Source of the DNA: Porticoccaceae bacterium
GTDB taxonomy: Bacteria; Pseudomonadota; Gammaproteobacteria; Pseudomonadales; Porticoccaceae
Assembly (NCBI GenBank): GCA_029252555.1
Contig: JAQXBF010000027.1
Coordinates: forward strand, 1-36,078
DNA length: 36,078 bases
Direction of reading: 5' to 3'
The translations under genes were made by a program, and so were the position numbers. Below the pieces are notes generated by a model. The model worked only from the letters and a program-made list of their open reading frames with translations. It did no database searches and was not told where the DNA came from. Every line of letters starts with the position of its first letter. Position 1 is the stretch's first letter. Below are positions 6,633 to 15,647 of this stretch, piece by piece.

Positions 6633-6807
6633 TTTATTGCAAGTCGCTGTGGTCGCCATAGAGGCTTTCCGCAGCAGAGCAATGACGGCATTAACTAGAT
6701 ATTGTCATTTTTTCTAATACTCATGCAGAATGGGACCGACTCTTGTTTTATTTGAGGCGGAATTCTTAGCAGACAATAATAATATCTGTAGCGGCAGGAA
6801 GATCATT

Positions 6808-8022
6808 TTGAATAGAAAAAAGATTATTATTGGCTTGGTTGTGCTAGGGGTACTGGCCATCTCTACTTGGGTCAGCTTCGGTGATCGCATTATGCGAGTG
6901 CGAGTTATCAGCAGCCTGTTTACTGGTGCGGAGCAGTCGGCCAATTTCAATCGTATGCATAATATGTTTCCGGTCAAAACAATGCCTGCGGCACAACAGC
7001 CAAACCCCTTTCCCTTGGGTACAGCAGTAGCCTTGCCGGAAAACTTCTCCTATTTGGGTGAAACCGTAGCGACTCCTGAGTTTTTAGAGCGCACGGATAC
7101 AGGTGCGGTACTGGTGGTCAATGACGGGAAAATTAATGTTGAACAGTACTGGCTAAGCGGCGGGCAAAATGAAACCTGGTTGTCCATGTCTGTGGCAAAA
7201 AGCTTTATCTCTGCTCTAATCGGCATAGCCGTGGAGCAGGGTCATATTCGCGACATTAATGATCCGCTGACTGATTATGCACCGGAGCTTGCAGGCTCGG
7301 CTTACGATAATGTACCTATCAAAGATGTTTTACAGATGTCCTCTGGAGCATCTTGGAATGAAGACTATGGTGATCCGGAATCTGATATCAGTAGATTCAG
7401 CCGAATCTTTGCGCTGGGTGGTTCCATGAATGAGTTCGCCGCAACCCTGCAGCCAGAAAAGCCCTCTGGCACCTACAACCGTTACAATTCCACTGATACT
7501 CAGGTGTTGGGAATGATCTTATCCAATGCCGTAGGCCGTTCCATTACAGACTACATGACCGAGATGATGTGGCAGCCCATGGGTGCCGAAAACAGAGCCC
7601 ACTGGCTGGTTGACTCCAATGATATGGAAATGGCTTTTGCAGGCCTCAATGCGACAGCGCGGGACTATGCCAAGTTAGGAGAGATGTATCGGCTGGGCGG
7701 CGCTCTAAATGGTCGCCAAATAGTGCCGGCCGCTTGGGTTCAGTCTTCTATTACGCCTGATGCTCCCCATCTGATTCCCGGTGATAACCCTGCCTCAGAC
7801 TGGCCTTTGGGCTATGGCTACCAGTGGTGGATCCCCGACGGTAGCGTTGGCGAGTTTATGGCTATAGGCGTGTACAACCAGTTTATCTATGTAGCACCAG
7901 AGTCGAACACAGTGATTGTTAAGCTGTCGGCCAATAGTGCCTATGGCACACCAGAGGATGAGAATGCCTCCAGCGAATTTGAGTCGATTGAGTTTTTTCG
8001 CGCCATCGTCAGTCAGCAATAG
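6808..8022 (+). CDS. Beta-lactamase-fold serine hydrolase (class C-like), membrane anchored
   Basis: This protein belongs to the PF00144 beta-lactamase/esterase family of about 404 residues. The SxxK nucleophile motif is S128-V-A-K131 within SMSVAKSF. A second family motif, RYNSTDTQVLGMIL, supplies the Tyr/Asn catalytic block, and a C-terminal GVYNQFIYVAP strand completes the site. I chose the TTG at 6808 because AGGAAGA (6796-6802) lies 5 bases upstream and the protein then begins with a short basic stretch and a membrane helix (IIIGLVVLGVLAISTWVSF); an ATG at 6730 has no ribosome site and would place 26 unlikely residues before the helix. The active domain would sit in the periplasm. Substrate unknown; members include esterases, 6-aminohexanoate-dimer hydrolases and peptidases. 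It is convergent with the next gene. Confidence 0.85.
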   Translation: MNRKKIIIGLVVLGVLAISTWVSFGDRIMRVRVISSLFTGAEQSANFNRMHNMFPVKTMPAAQQPNPFPLGTAVALPENFSYLGETVATPEFLERTDTGAVLVVNDGKINVEQYWLSGGQNETWLSMSVAKSFISALIGIAVEQGHIRDINDPLTDYAPELAGSAYDNVPIKDVLQMSSGASWNEDYGDPESDISRFSRIFALGGSMNEFAATLQPEKPSGTYNRYNSTDTQVLGMILSNAVGRSITDYMTEMMWQPMGAENRAHWLVDSNDMEMAFAGLNATARDYAKLGEMYRLGGALNGRQIVPAAWVQSSITPDAPHLIPGDNPASDWPLGYGYQWWIPDGSVGEFMAIGVYNQFIYVAPESNTVIVKLSANSAYGTPEDENASSEFESIEFFRAIVSQQ

Positions 8023-8062
8023 CTACGTGCTACAGCCTTTCTCCCTAGCACCGAAAGGGCGA

Positions 8063-9136
8063 TCAATTGGCCCTGATAAAGTCTGCCAATATCCCGGATA
8101 GTTTTTCCGCTTTTCCCCATTGGAAAAAATGCCCACCACCAATATTGGCATGGGGCAGACCCTTTGTTCCCGGAACCTTTGCCAGCCAGATCTTTTCAAA
8201 ACCATCAGTAACAGGGTCATTGCCTGCGCCAACACACAAAAACGGCTTTTTAAACTTGGCAAAGAACGCCCAGGCTTTTTTCTGTGCTTCCAGTGATTGA
8301 TCAGGAATAGTAGGTACCTGACTAGGCATGGCTCTGGGACCCATTTTATAGGCCGGAGTTGGGAAGGGTGCCTCATAAGCCTTGGTTAGCTGAGTACGGA
8401 AAGGGGAGACGTTGCGCAAACCGATATAGCCGGTAAACAACTCAAGCATCAGCGATAGCTTATTGCGTGGCTCCATCATAGAGGAGGCAATAATGCCAGC
8501 AGGTAAATCTGGGTTTTCCCAGGTGTATTTTTGCCAGTAGGCAAATAGATCGACACCAGAATCTTTGCCAATACCCTTCATTTTGGTGACCTGTTTCTGC
8601 ATTGAAAACAGATTGAGCTTTAATGGGCTGGCGCGAAAAGCTTTAACTTTTGCAATCATGCTTTCGGGCGCATCAGGGTTATAGGGCAACCCTGTATTGC
8701 CGATTGCCACGCGGTCAAAGCGGTCACCATTGTCCGCAACCATCCGCAGGCCAATCAGCCCCCCCCAATCCTGGCCAAAAAAGGTCAGGTTAGTAAAATC
8801 ATTTTGTACCAGCCATTGGTTCATCCAATCCACCTGACGCTGGTAGCTATAGTCCTCTCTGGCCGCTGGCTTATCAGATTTGCCATAGCCCGGCAGATCC
8901 GGGGCTATGACTCTTATGCCAGCCTTAACCAAATGCGGAATCATGCGGGCATAGAGATAACTCCACACCGGCTGCCCATGCATGCAGAGAATCACCGGGC
9001 CATCTTTTGAGCCTTCATCGATATGATGAATTCTTAGATCGCTGCCATCATGAGTTTTCACCACAGTGTAGTGTGGCTCAAAAGGGTAATCTTTGATATT
9101 GGCAAAACGACTATCGGGGGTTCTTAGAATTTCCAT
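8063..9136 (-). CDS. Haloalkane-dehalogenase-like alpha/beta hydrolase
   Basis: The 357 residues have the alpha/beta-hydrolase fold with features of haloalkane dehalogenase subfamily I, which cleaves carbon-halogen bonds to alcohols. Seen: the oxyanion loop HGQPVWSYLY (53-62), the nucleophile elbow GQ-D123-W124-GG where Asp replaces Ser and the adjacent Trp would hold the halide, PDLPGYGKSDKP, a probable acid D307 in GAGNDPVTDG and the base H336 in GGGHFFQ. Cap-domain tryptophans near 201-206 could be the second halide-binding residue. It is longer than DhlA (about 310), mainly in the cap region. The start ATG has a modest AGGTAGC ribosome site. No signal peptide, so cytoplasmic. An epoxide hydrolase is the main alternative because it also uses Asp; the DW pair favours dehalogenase. 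Confidence 0.82.
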   Translation of the reverse strand: MEILRTPDSRFANIKDYPFEPHYTVVKTHDGSDLRIHHIDEGSKDGPVILCMHGQPVWSYLYARMIPHLVKAGIRVIAPDLPGYGKSDKPAAREDYSYQRQVDWMNQWLVQNDFTNLTFFGQDWGGLIGLRMVADNGDRFDRVAIGNTGLPYNPDAPESMIAKVKAFRASPLKLNLFSMQKQVTKMKGIGKDSGVDLFAYWQKYTWENPDLPAGIIASSMMEPRNKLSLMLELFTGYIGLRNVSPFRTQLTKAYEAPFPTPAYKMGPRAMPSQVPTIPDQSLEAQKKAWAFFAKFKKPFLCVGAGNDPVTDGFEKIWLAKVPGTKGLPHANIGGGHFFQWGKAEKLSGILADFIRAN

Positions 9137-9372
9137 TGGAGCTACCTGAGGCTTTTGACGGTTATTTAACCAGAGTATAACAAAATTGGCATTAGTTGTG
9201 TCAATATAATTTCGAAAAACTAGCTGCTCTTATTAGAGGCCGGTCGTAATGCTTGCCAGCACAATGTTTTTACTCTGCGGATACTTGCTTCATACCCCTT
9301 ATCCTAGCCTGATTCTAAAACTTCACCTGACAGAGGGCGACAGGGGGCTGGCTTGTGGCGACAATTTGGCTT

Positions 9373-10830
9373 TTATGAGTCGGGTAACCAACCTCGTTTG
9401 TTGGCCGCCATTTCATCGCGCTTAGCTTTTAGGGCCGATTCCATTCTTTGGAGGACCTCTGGTCTATTGGCGCTGATATCATAGGACTCATTGTTATCAA
9501 GGCTTAAATCAAACAGCCATGGGCCCTTATGAATTTCGGGGGTCACAGGCATTAGATCATTAGCATAATAATAATGGGCGACCTCATGATACTTATACCT
9601 GCTATCGCGAACCGCAAATAGCCTTTGACCACGGTAATAGTAGAGGTACTGATGGGGAGAGGGCTGGTCTTGCTCAAGCATTGTGCGAATGCTTTTGCCA
9701 TCAATAATGCGGTCCTTAGGTGCTGGTAACTGCAGCCAGTCCAGCACTGTGGGCAGCAGATCTATGCCCATACTCATACCGTCCAGGCTTTTGCCCGGCG
9801 CCAATTGTTGAGGCCAGTGAAAAAGCATTGGCACATGCATGCCACCCTCAAAGATATCGTTCTTGCGTCCCCGATTACTGCCGGGGCTTCCCTGATACCA
9901 GGGCCCATTATCACTGGTCAAAATAATAATGGTATTTTCGTAAACTCCCTTGATTTTCAGAGCAGTAACAATGCGCTTTACCGTATCGTCAAGACCCTCG
10001 ATTAGATCTCCATAGAGGCCACCTTGAGAGCGATTTTTGTCTTCGTCAGGAATATATAAAGGCACATGGGGAAAGTTGTGGGCGAAGTATAAAAAGAATG
10101 GTTTGTCTGTTTGACGAGCAATAAATTGCTCGGCTTCGCCGCCATAAAGATCATTTAACTGAGTTTGGTCGACAGGCGCAGCGACGGCAATGTCTCGGTT
10201 GCGATACATGGCAAACGGCTGCATATCATTGCTGTAGAGTGCGCCATAAAAGTCGTCAAACCCCATATCATTCGGCAGCGAGGGAGAGATATCGCCCAGA
10301 TGCCATTTGCCCACCATACCGGTTGTGTAACCAGAGGCTTGCAAAATATCAGCCATGGTAATTTCTTCAGCGGGCATGCGCAGATTTACGCCGTAGTATT
10401 TCTGCAAGTCACTTATAAAGCCCCCCTTGGGGAAGGCAACCTCAGCGGTACCGGCACGGGCTGGCAGGCGACCGGTTAAATAGCCGGCTCGGGCTGGCGT
10501 GCATACCGGGGAGGGAGAGTAAAATTGATTGAGCACAATGCCGCCAGCGGCAAGGCTATCAATGGTTGGCGTCGCTATGGATTGGCTACCGGTGTAGCCC
10601 AGATCTCCATAACCCAGATCATCAAAGAGAATAAAAACAATATTCGGCCGCTGTTCAGTGGCCGTCAAGGTTTCAATTTCTGCAAGGTAGTGCTGCTTAT
10701 TTTCAACCCTTAGGCTGTTGTCAGTTTGCTCGTAGTTGTTGATGGTAGCCAGCGCATCAAGCCAGATCACTATTGGTGTTAGAAACAATAGCGCTACAAT
10801 TGCAATACAAAGCCTACCTAGCCATTTCAT
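9373..10830 (-). CDS. Type I sulfatase (arylsulfatase family), membrane anchored
   Basis: This 485-residue enzyme is a formylglycine-dependent sulfatase of the alkaline phosphatase superfamily that removes sulfate esters. The signature is C110-T-P-A-R114-AGYLTGR, where the cysteine must be converted to formylglycine. The N-terminal metal block is NIVFILFDDLGYGDLGY (paired Asp near 70-71), followed by KWHLGD and TSDNGP metal/active-site blocks. I chose the ATG at 10830 because GGGAGG lies 7 bases upstream on the minus strand and the protein then starts with a typical signal/anchor helix; an ATG at 10887 has no such support. The domain should be periplasmic. No sulfatase-maturing enzyme is in the window. 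The natural substrate (algal polysaccharide or small aryl sulfate) cannot be told from sequence. Divergent from the HMG-CoA reductase gene. Confidence 0.9.
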   Translation of the reverse strand: MKWLGRLCIAIVALLFLTPIVIWLDALATINNYEQTDNSLRVENKQHYLAEIETLTATEQRPNIVFILFDDLGYGDLGYTGSQSIATPTIDSLAAGGIVLNQFYSPSPVCTPARAGYLTGRLPARAGTAEVAFPKGGFISDLQKYYGVNLRMPAEEITMADILQASGYTTGMVGKWHLGDISPSLPNDMGFDDFYGALYSNDMQPFAMYRNRDIAVAAPVDQTQLNDLYGGEAEQFIARQTDKPFFLYFAHNFPHVPLYIPDEDKNRSQGGLYGDLIEGLDDTVKRIVTALKIKGVYENTIIILTSDNGPWYQGSPGSNRGRKNDIFEGGMHVPMLFHWPQQLAPGKSLDGMSMGIDLLPTVLDWLQLPAPKDRIIDGKSIRTMLEQDQPSPHQYLYYYRGQRLFAVRDSRYKYHEVAHYYYANDLMPVTPEIHKGPWLFDLSLDNNESYDISANRPEVLQRMESALKAKRDEMAANKRGWLPDS

Positions 10831-10977
10831 TGGTTGTCCTCCCAGATGGCCTGAGTCTACTCGACAAGTGATTCCTATGCATTGCATTATAACGATTTAC
10901 ATAAAGCGGTGGACTCAATTGATTGTTTCTGGGATATTCCTGTCCCTTTTAAAAACTAAAATAAAGAGTAAGTATTT

Positions 10978-12144
10978 ATGTCTGACCGCATCCCCAGAGA
11001 TAGCGCCAACGATTACACCGAAGAGATGGCTCACAAGCGCCGTGAGTTTGTTACTGAAAAAACATCTGTACCACTTGACCATATTGGTCATTATTCCGTT
11101 GACCCTGCTGCTACCGCCGGGAATGTTGAGAACCTTATAGGCGTAGCCCAAGTGCCCTTGGGGTTGGTTGGGCCGCTCCTGGTCAATGGCGAGCATGCCT
11201 CTGGTGATTTTTATATGCCAATGGCAACCAGCGAGGGGACATTGATTGCCAGCTATAACCGCGGCGCGCGCTTGCTGCGTGATTCCGGTGGCGCCAAGGT
11301 GACTGTGGTTGACGATGCTATGCAGCGAGCACCTGTATTTATATTTGAAGATGCACGACAGGCTCGTGACTTTGGTGTTTGGGTAGAAAAAAATTTCGCT
11401 GAGATTGCCGCTCAGGCGGAGACTACAACCAAGTCTGGCAAGCTGCGAAATATTCAGCAGTTTGCCGCTGCACGCATGCGCTACCTGCGCTTTAACTACA
11501 CCACTGGAGATGCGGCTGGACAAAATATGGTGGGCAAGGCGACCTTTACAGCCTGTGAATGGATTGTTGCCAATTACCCCGGTATTCAACGCTATATGCT
11601 GTCTGGTGCTATGGATACAGATAAAAAGCATTCTTTTCTTAATACATTGCATACCAGAGGCAAGCGAGTGATTGCTGAGGTAACCATACCCAATGAGCTG
11701 CTACAGAAAACCATGAATATTTCGGCCGAGGCACTATTCAAGGCGAGATCAATTAGTCAGGTAGGTTCCTTTATGGCGGGTTCCAATAATACCGGTGCCC
11801 ATTCTGCCAATGGTATTACCGCCGCTTTCATTGCCACTGGGCAGGATGTGGCTAATTTGGCAGAATCTTCAGCAGCGGTTGTCTACGCTGATCTCGATGC
11901 AGAGGGTAACTACTATCTGTCTATCACAATTCCCTCACTTATTATTGCGACATTTGGGGGTGGCACAGGTCTGGCCACGCAGCAGGAATGTCTGAAAATG
12001 ATTGGCTGTGATGGTGCGGGCAAGGTGCATAAGTTGGCAGAAATTATTGGTGCGACGGTACTGGCTGGAGAGGTGTCGCTGATGAGTGCGGTGCTGGCGG
12101 GTGACTGGGTGACTAGCCATGATGCGCTGGGACGGAATCGTTAA
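10978..12144 (+). CDS. Hydroxymethylglutaryl-CoA reductase, class I-like
   Basis: HMG-CoA reductase interconverts HMG-CoA and mevalonate. The 388-residue protein looks like the catalytic domain of class I (eukaryote/archaea) enzymes rather than the usual bacterial class II form: ENLIGVAQVPLGLVGPL (51-67), PMATSEGTLIASYNRGAR with catalytic E86, TDKKHS with K216/K217, GQD290VANLAES, GGGTGL (328-332) and the near-terminal catalytic H381 in TSHDALGRNR. The nucleotide-binding block, usually DAMGMNM, reads DAAGQNMV at 178-185. There is no membrane domain. No other mevalonate-pathway gene is in the window, and the gene stands alone, divergent from the sulfatase. The ribosome site (AAGAGTAAG) is moderate. 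Enzyme identity is sure; biosynthetic or catabolic direction is not. Confidence 0.93.
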   Translation: MSDRIPRDSANDYTEEMAHKRREFVTEKTSVPLDHIGHYSVDPAATAGNVENLIGVAQVPLGLVGPLLVNGEHASGDFYMPMATSEGTLIASYNRGARLLRDSGGAKVTVVDDAMQRAPVFIFEDARQARDFGVWVEKNFAEIAAQAETTTKSGKLRNIQQFAAARMRYLRFNYTTGDAAGQNMVGKATFTACEWIVANYPGIQRYMLSGAMDTDKKHSFLNTLHTRGKRVIAEVTIPNELLQKTMNISAEALFKARSISQVGSFMAGSNNTGAHSANGITAAFIATGQDVANLAESSAAVVYADLDAEGNYYLSITIPSLIIATFGGGTGLATQQECLKMIGCDGAGKVHKLAEIIGATVLAGEVSLMSAVLAGDWVTSHDALGRNR

Positions 12145-12397
12145 GACGCTTTTCTAAGCCATTGTTTTTCAAGGGCCGGTAGTAGGCCCCGGTTTTTATA
12201 TAGATAAGGTTATCTTGAATAAGTAGGCAGGGCCTGAGGGCATTGCTGTGAGGTACGAGATGGTCTTAATTAGGACATAATAGGGTGATTAAAACCTCTA
12301 CTATCTAACCACAGTGATAGGGTAGGGTGATTAACTACATGTAGTGTTGCTTTGGAGAACTCAGTGATAACTATAATAAAAATAATAGGGATTTCTT
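12145..12397. other. Intergenic region with direct repeats and palindromes
   Basis: The region first holds a possible weak terminator for the HMG-CoA reductase gene at 12173-12197. Further on TAGGGTGATTAA occurs twice, at 12281-12292 and 12323-12334, exactly 42 bases apart (about four helical turns). Between the copies CTATC/GATAG arms (12301-12305 and 12316-12320) form an inverted repeat, and a perfect 12-bp palindrome ACTACATGTAGT lies at 12334-12345. This looks like a control region for the downstream DUF3604 gene, but no known regulator is recognisable. Confidence 0.45.
12173..12197 (+). terminator. Possible weak terminator after HMG-CoA reductase gene
   Basis: GGGCC (12173-12177) and GGCCC (12185-12189) form a short GC-only stem with a 7-base loop, followed by CGG and five T residues (12193-12197). 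The stem is short and the T-run offset, so the call is tentative. Confidence 0.4.
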
Positions 12398-14353
12398 ATG
12401 ATTTCTAAAAAACATCTGTATCGTTTATCAGCACTCCCGGCGCTGGTGATTTTAAATGGCTGCAGTGAGCCAGAGGCGCCAGCATCGCAGGATACCAAAC
12501 TGTTGGCCAGTGATAATTTGGAAAGCTGCGCCAGATTTGACGAAAACCGCACCGCGCTATTTGGTGACCTGCATATCCATACTAGCTACTCTTTCGATGC
12601 AGCCGCTAACAGTACTGGCGCAACCCCTGAAGATGCCCATCGCTACGCCCGCGGTGAGGAAATTCCGATTTTCCCGATCAATGATCAGGGTGTGGCCACG
12701 GGCCGTACCAAGATTGATCGCCCCCTAGATTTTTTGGCAGTAACAGATCATGGGGAATTTCTCGGTGAGCGTGCCCTTTGCCGGACCGAGGGGTCACCGG
12801 TTTACAGCACTGAATTCTGTGCTGGTTACAGGTCTAACGAGCGCATGGGCATGATGATGTTGGGCACGGTGATTACCACTGAAACCCCAGCGCGTATTCC
12901 TGAAATCTGTGGTGCCGATGGCAATCTGTGTCGTGACTTTGCCCGGTCTCCTTGGGAGGATATTCAGGCGGCGTCCAATACGGCCAATACACCCTGCGAA
13001 TTTACCAGTTTTGTGGCCTATGAATACACAGGCACTCCGGGCACCAGCAACTATCACCGCAATGTAATCTTTAGGAATGATGCTGTGCCAGCGCTGCCCG
13101 TGAGTTATATCGATGCACCTATCGACAGCAAGCTTTGGTCTGCGTTGGATGCTGTTTGCGACAGCGCCGATGGCTGTGATTACCTCACTATTCCCCATAA
13201 CTCCAATCTGGCCAATGGTCGCATGGCGCCTTATATGCAGCTCGAGGACACAGACGCGGCCAAAATCGGCTATGCCAAAAGCCGTTTAAAGCGCGAGCCC
13301 ATTATGGAAATTTTCCAGCATAAAGGCGGCTCGGAATGTATTAATGGTTTGAGCAGCGTGTTTGGCGCGCCAGATGAGCTTTGCGATGTTGAAGCGGTTA
13401 GGCGTATGGGCGAAAGCAAAACCTATGCCACCCGTGACCTGTCTAAATCCCAGCTTACCGTGGGTCAGGCCACAGAGGTAACCGCTGAATGTGCAGAGGG
13501 CACAGTTGGTGGCAATGGTATGGTCGGTGCAGGTTGTGTACACGCCACAGACTTCCAGCGCTCGGCGCTTCTGGTTGGTTTGAAAGAAGAGCAAGCCATC
13601 GGCCTAAACCCAGTAAAGCTGGGTATTATCGCTGCTACAGATACTCATTCTGCGACCTCTGGTGGCGTTAAAGAATCTGAGTGGGTAGGTGCTGTTTCTG
13701 GTGAAGCCAATCCCATGGAGCGTTTGCAGCCCGGCCTGCTAACCAGTGGTATCGATGGCAACCCCGGGGGTTTGGCCGGAGTCTGGGCTAAAGAGAATAC
13801 CCGCGATGCGATTTTTGATGCCATGTTGCGCAAAGAGGTGTTTGGCACCTCTGGCCCGAGAATCAGACCGCGACTATTTGCCGGCTGGGGGCTGAATAAA
13901 GGCCTTTGCGAAGCCAATGATATGGTAGCTCAAGCCTATACCAATGGCGTGCCTATGGGCGCTGATCTGAGTGCCGGAGCCGAAGCCTCCGATAAGCCAG
14001 TATTTTTAGCCTATGCGGTAAAAGACCCTGAGGGGCAAAAGCTGCAGGCGCTGCATTTGATCAAAGGCTGGATTGATGGCGACGGCAAAATGAACACTGA
14101 AGTACTGCCCATCGCTGAGGCAGACGCGGGTGCCGATAGCCTGTGTCAGGTATATACAGATAACAGCTTTGACCCTGCTCAGTCAGCCTATTACTACCTG
14201 CGCGCAGTAGAGCCAGAGACTGCCCGCTGGCACACCTATGACTGCGCGGCAATTGCCGAGGCTGATCGCCCTGAGGTATGCACCAATGGCGCTTACCCTG
14301 ATACCATCCGAGAAATGGCTTGGACATCGCCTATTTGGTATCAAGGTCAGTAG
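12398..14353 (+). CDS. DUF3604 lipoprotein, PHP-like metal-dependent hydrolase
   Basis: The 651 residues match DUF3604, large exported proteins related to PHP-type metal-dependent phosphoesterases, with no assigned substrate. A lipoprotein signal (VILNGC, Cys22) predicts membrane anchoring. The likely metal site starts with FGDLHIHTSYSFDA (55-68), continues with LAVTDHGEFLGE and includes a late TDTHSA histidine, the pattern of PHP domains. Many cysteines occur in pairs in the mature part (for example CDSADGC, CEFT), consistent with a disulfide-rich periplasmic protein. It is a single-gene unit between two hairpins, with direct repeats upstream at 12281 and 12323. DUF3604 genes often sit beside sulfatases or TonB receptors in marine bacteria; here a sulfatase lies about 1.6 kb upstream. 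Function is unknown. Confidence 0.85.
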   Translation: MISKKHLYRLSALPALVILNGCSEPEAPASQDTKLLASDNLESCARFDENRTALFGDLHIHTSYSFDAAANSTGATPEDAHRYARGEEIPIFPINDQGVATGRTKIDRPLDFLAVTDHGEFLGERALCRTEGSPVYSTEFCAGYRSNERMGMMMLGTVITTETPARIPEICGADGNLCRDFARSPWEDIQAASNTANTPCEFTSFVAYEYTGTPGTSNYHRNVIFRNDAVPALPVSYIDAPIDSKLWSALDAVCDSADGCDYLTIPHNSNLANGRMAPYMQLEDTDAAKIGYAKSRLKREPIMEIFQHKGGSECINGLSSVFGAPDELCDVEAVRRMGESKTYATRDLSKSQLTVGQATEVTAECAEGTVGGNGMVGAGCVHATDFQRSALLVGLKEEQAIGLNPVKLGIIAATDTHSATSGGVKESEWVGAVSGEANPMERLQPGLLTSGIDGNPGGLAGVWAKENTRDAIFDAMLRKEVFGTSGPRIRPRLFAGWGLNKGLCEANDMVAQAYTNGVPMGADLSAGAEASDKPVFLAYAVKDPEGQKLQALHLIKGWIDGDGKMNTEVLPIAEADAGADSLCQVYTDNSFDPAQSAYYYLRAVEPETARWHTYDCAAIAEADRPEVCTNGAYPDTIREMAWTSPIWYQGQ

Positions 14354-14382
14354 TTGAAGGGCCATAACATTTTTTAATCGCC

Positions 14383-14426
14383 AAAGAATCAGACTAGCTG
14401 CGCCAAAATAGCAGCCTGATTCTTTT
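14383..14426. terminator. Bidirectional terminator between convergent genes
   Basis: AAAGAATCAG (14383-14392) and CTGATTCTTT (14416-14425) are perfectly complementary, with a second inner stem GCTGC/GCAGC (14397-14401 and 14411-14415). T-rich ends face outward on both strands. It sits between the rightward DUF3604 gene and the leftward DJ-1/PfpI gene, so it can serve both. Confidence 0.8.
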
Positions 14427-14494
14427 CCTACCTTGCCTGACTTTTGAATGGTTGCTTTGATGACGATGTTCGTCGTCTCGCAAACCATGTTCGG

Positions 14495-15388
14495 TCAGTT
14501 AGCCTCGTTTACTGGCAGGGATTCTATTGGAAGAGAAGCGCTACGCTTAGCAATAATGGCCATCATTTGATGGGCGGTTTCATGCCCAGAGTTCTGGTTT
14601 TGACCGGTGACAAAACGCTCTTCGCTATCGACCACCACATGGGTCGCAAAGAAATCGATTAACTTGCTTTGGCTTTCAAATAATGCCCCTGCCTTGCGGA
14701 GTTCTGCCTCTGGGTGCTGAGGTGTTAGCTCAATACCTAGCTGCTTAATCTGCTTGTCGGTAACACCGGTCATGGCTCTGCCAGCGATTAACTTATTCCC
14801 TTGTTTGTCTTTCGCATTTATCAGCCCCAGTGCACCATGGCACACAGAGCCTATGATGGGCTCCTCGGCATAGTAGGCTTTGGATATTTTTTCAGCCAAC
14901 ACTTCTGAGTAACCCAAGTCGTAGGCTGCGCCCCAGCCACCGGACAGAAATATGGCATCGTACTGGGTGAAGTCAATATTATCGATTAGCAGGGAATTAT
15001 TGACCTTGGCTTGCAGCGTTGGGTCAGATAAGTAGCGATCGTCCTCAGGGGTTTTAATTATTCGGGATAAGGTCTGTGGGTCCACTGGAATCTGCCCGCC
15101 TTTGATGCTGGCAACATCTACTTGCATACCAGCATCAGTGAAACCGTAGTAGGGGTGCGTCATTTCTGAGGCCATTACACCGGTAGATTTGCCCTCAAGT
15201 TCGCCGGGAAGTCCAAGAACCCCATGGCTGGTAGTGATTATCAGAGCGCGCTTGCCAGGTAGGTTATAGGTCTCGCCCTGGTATTCCGGGTGAAGCCCCA
15301 AACCATGAAGTATTGAGGGCAAGCTGATAGCTAAGACTATTCCGACTCCCAGAAGCCACTTTATTACTTTGCCGATCTGTTTAAACAT
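14495..15388 (-). CDS. DJ-1/PfpI (type 1 glutamine amidotransferase-like) family protein, membrane anchored
   Basis: This 297-residue protein has an N-terminal membrane helix (about 10-27) followed by a DJ-1/PfpI domain of the Hsp31-like type. The nucleophile elbow is GSV-C183-H184-GALGL, the acidic partner is probably E75 in ASEMTHPY, and the LSGGWGAAYDLGY loop forms the oxyanion region. Relatives include glyoxalase III/deglycase-type and chaperone proteins, and the type 1 glutamine amidotransferase domain proteins of unknown function. The N-terminal anchor is unusual for the cytoplasmic Hsp31 group and suggests work at the periplasmic face. The gene ends in a shared terminator with the convergent DUF3604 gene. 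The ATG at 15388 is preceded by a GAGGGTTC stretch that can serve as ribosome site. Confidence 0.83.
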   Translation of the reverse strand: MFKQIGKVIKWLLGVGIVLAISLPSILHGLGLHPEYQGETYNLPGKRALIITTSHGVLGLPGELEGKSTGVMASEMTHPYYGFTDAGMQVDVASIKGGQIPVDPQTLSRIIKTPEDDRYLSDPTLQAKVNNSLLIDNIDFTQYDAIFLSGGWGAAYDLGYSEVLAEKISKAYYAEEPIIGSVCHGALGLINAKDKQGNKLIAGRAMTGVTDKQIKQLGIELTPQHPEAELRKAGALFESQSKLIDFFATHVVVDSEERFVTGQNQNSGHETAHQMMAIIAKRSASLPIESLPVNEAN

Positions 15389-15647
15389 TTTTGAACCCTC
15401 TGATTATTTCCAACTTAGCTAAGACCTTTATTATGGCATATTGCATGCTATAAGATTAGCAGAGCGATTCTACTCAGGCAATGCTTTTTCAAATAGCATA
15501 AAGTCTTGAAGCCAGAGCAGGTGGAATTACCCACTATCGACAAGCTGATAGGTTTTCAAAAAATCTGTGTTATCTTTTACGGTTGGTCGAATGGTGGCCG
15601 CAGGTTTTCCAATAAAAAATTTTAAATAATCTATGGGAGTAGACTCG

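Noticed and set aside
8023-8376. 117-residue frame on the minus strand
   Set aside because: It is an out-of-frame shadow of the C-terminal part of the dehalogenase-like gene.
10915-11652. 245-residue frame on the minus strand
   Set aside because: It is antisense to the clearly recognised HMG-CoA reductase gene and shows no family features.
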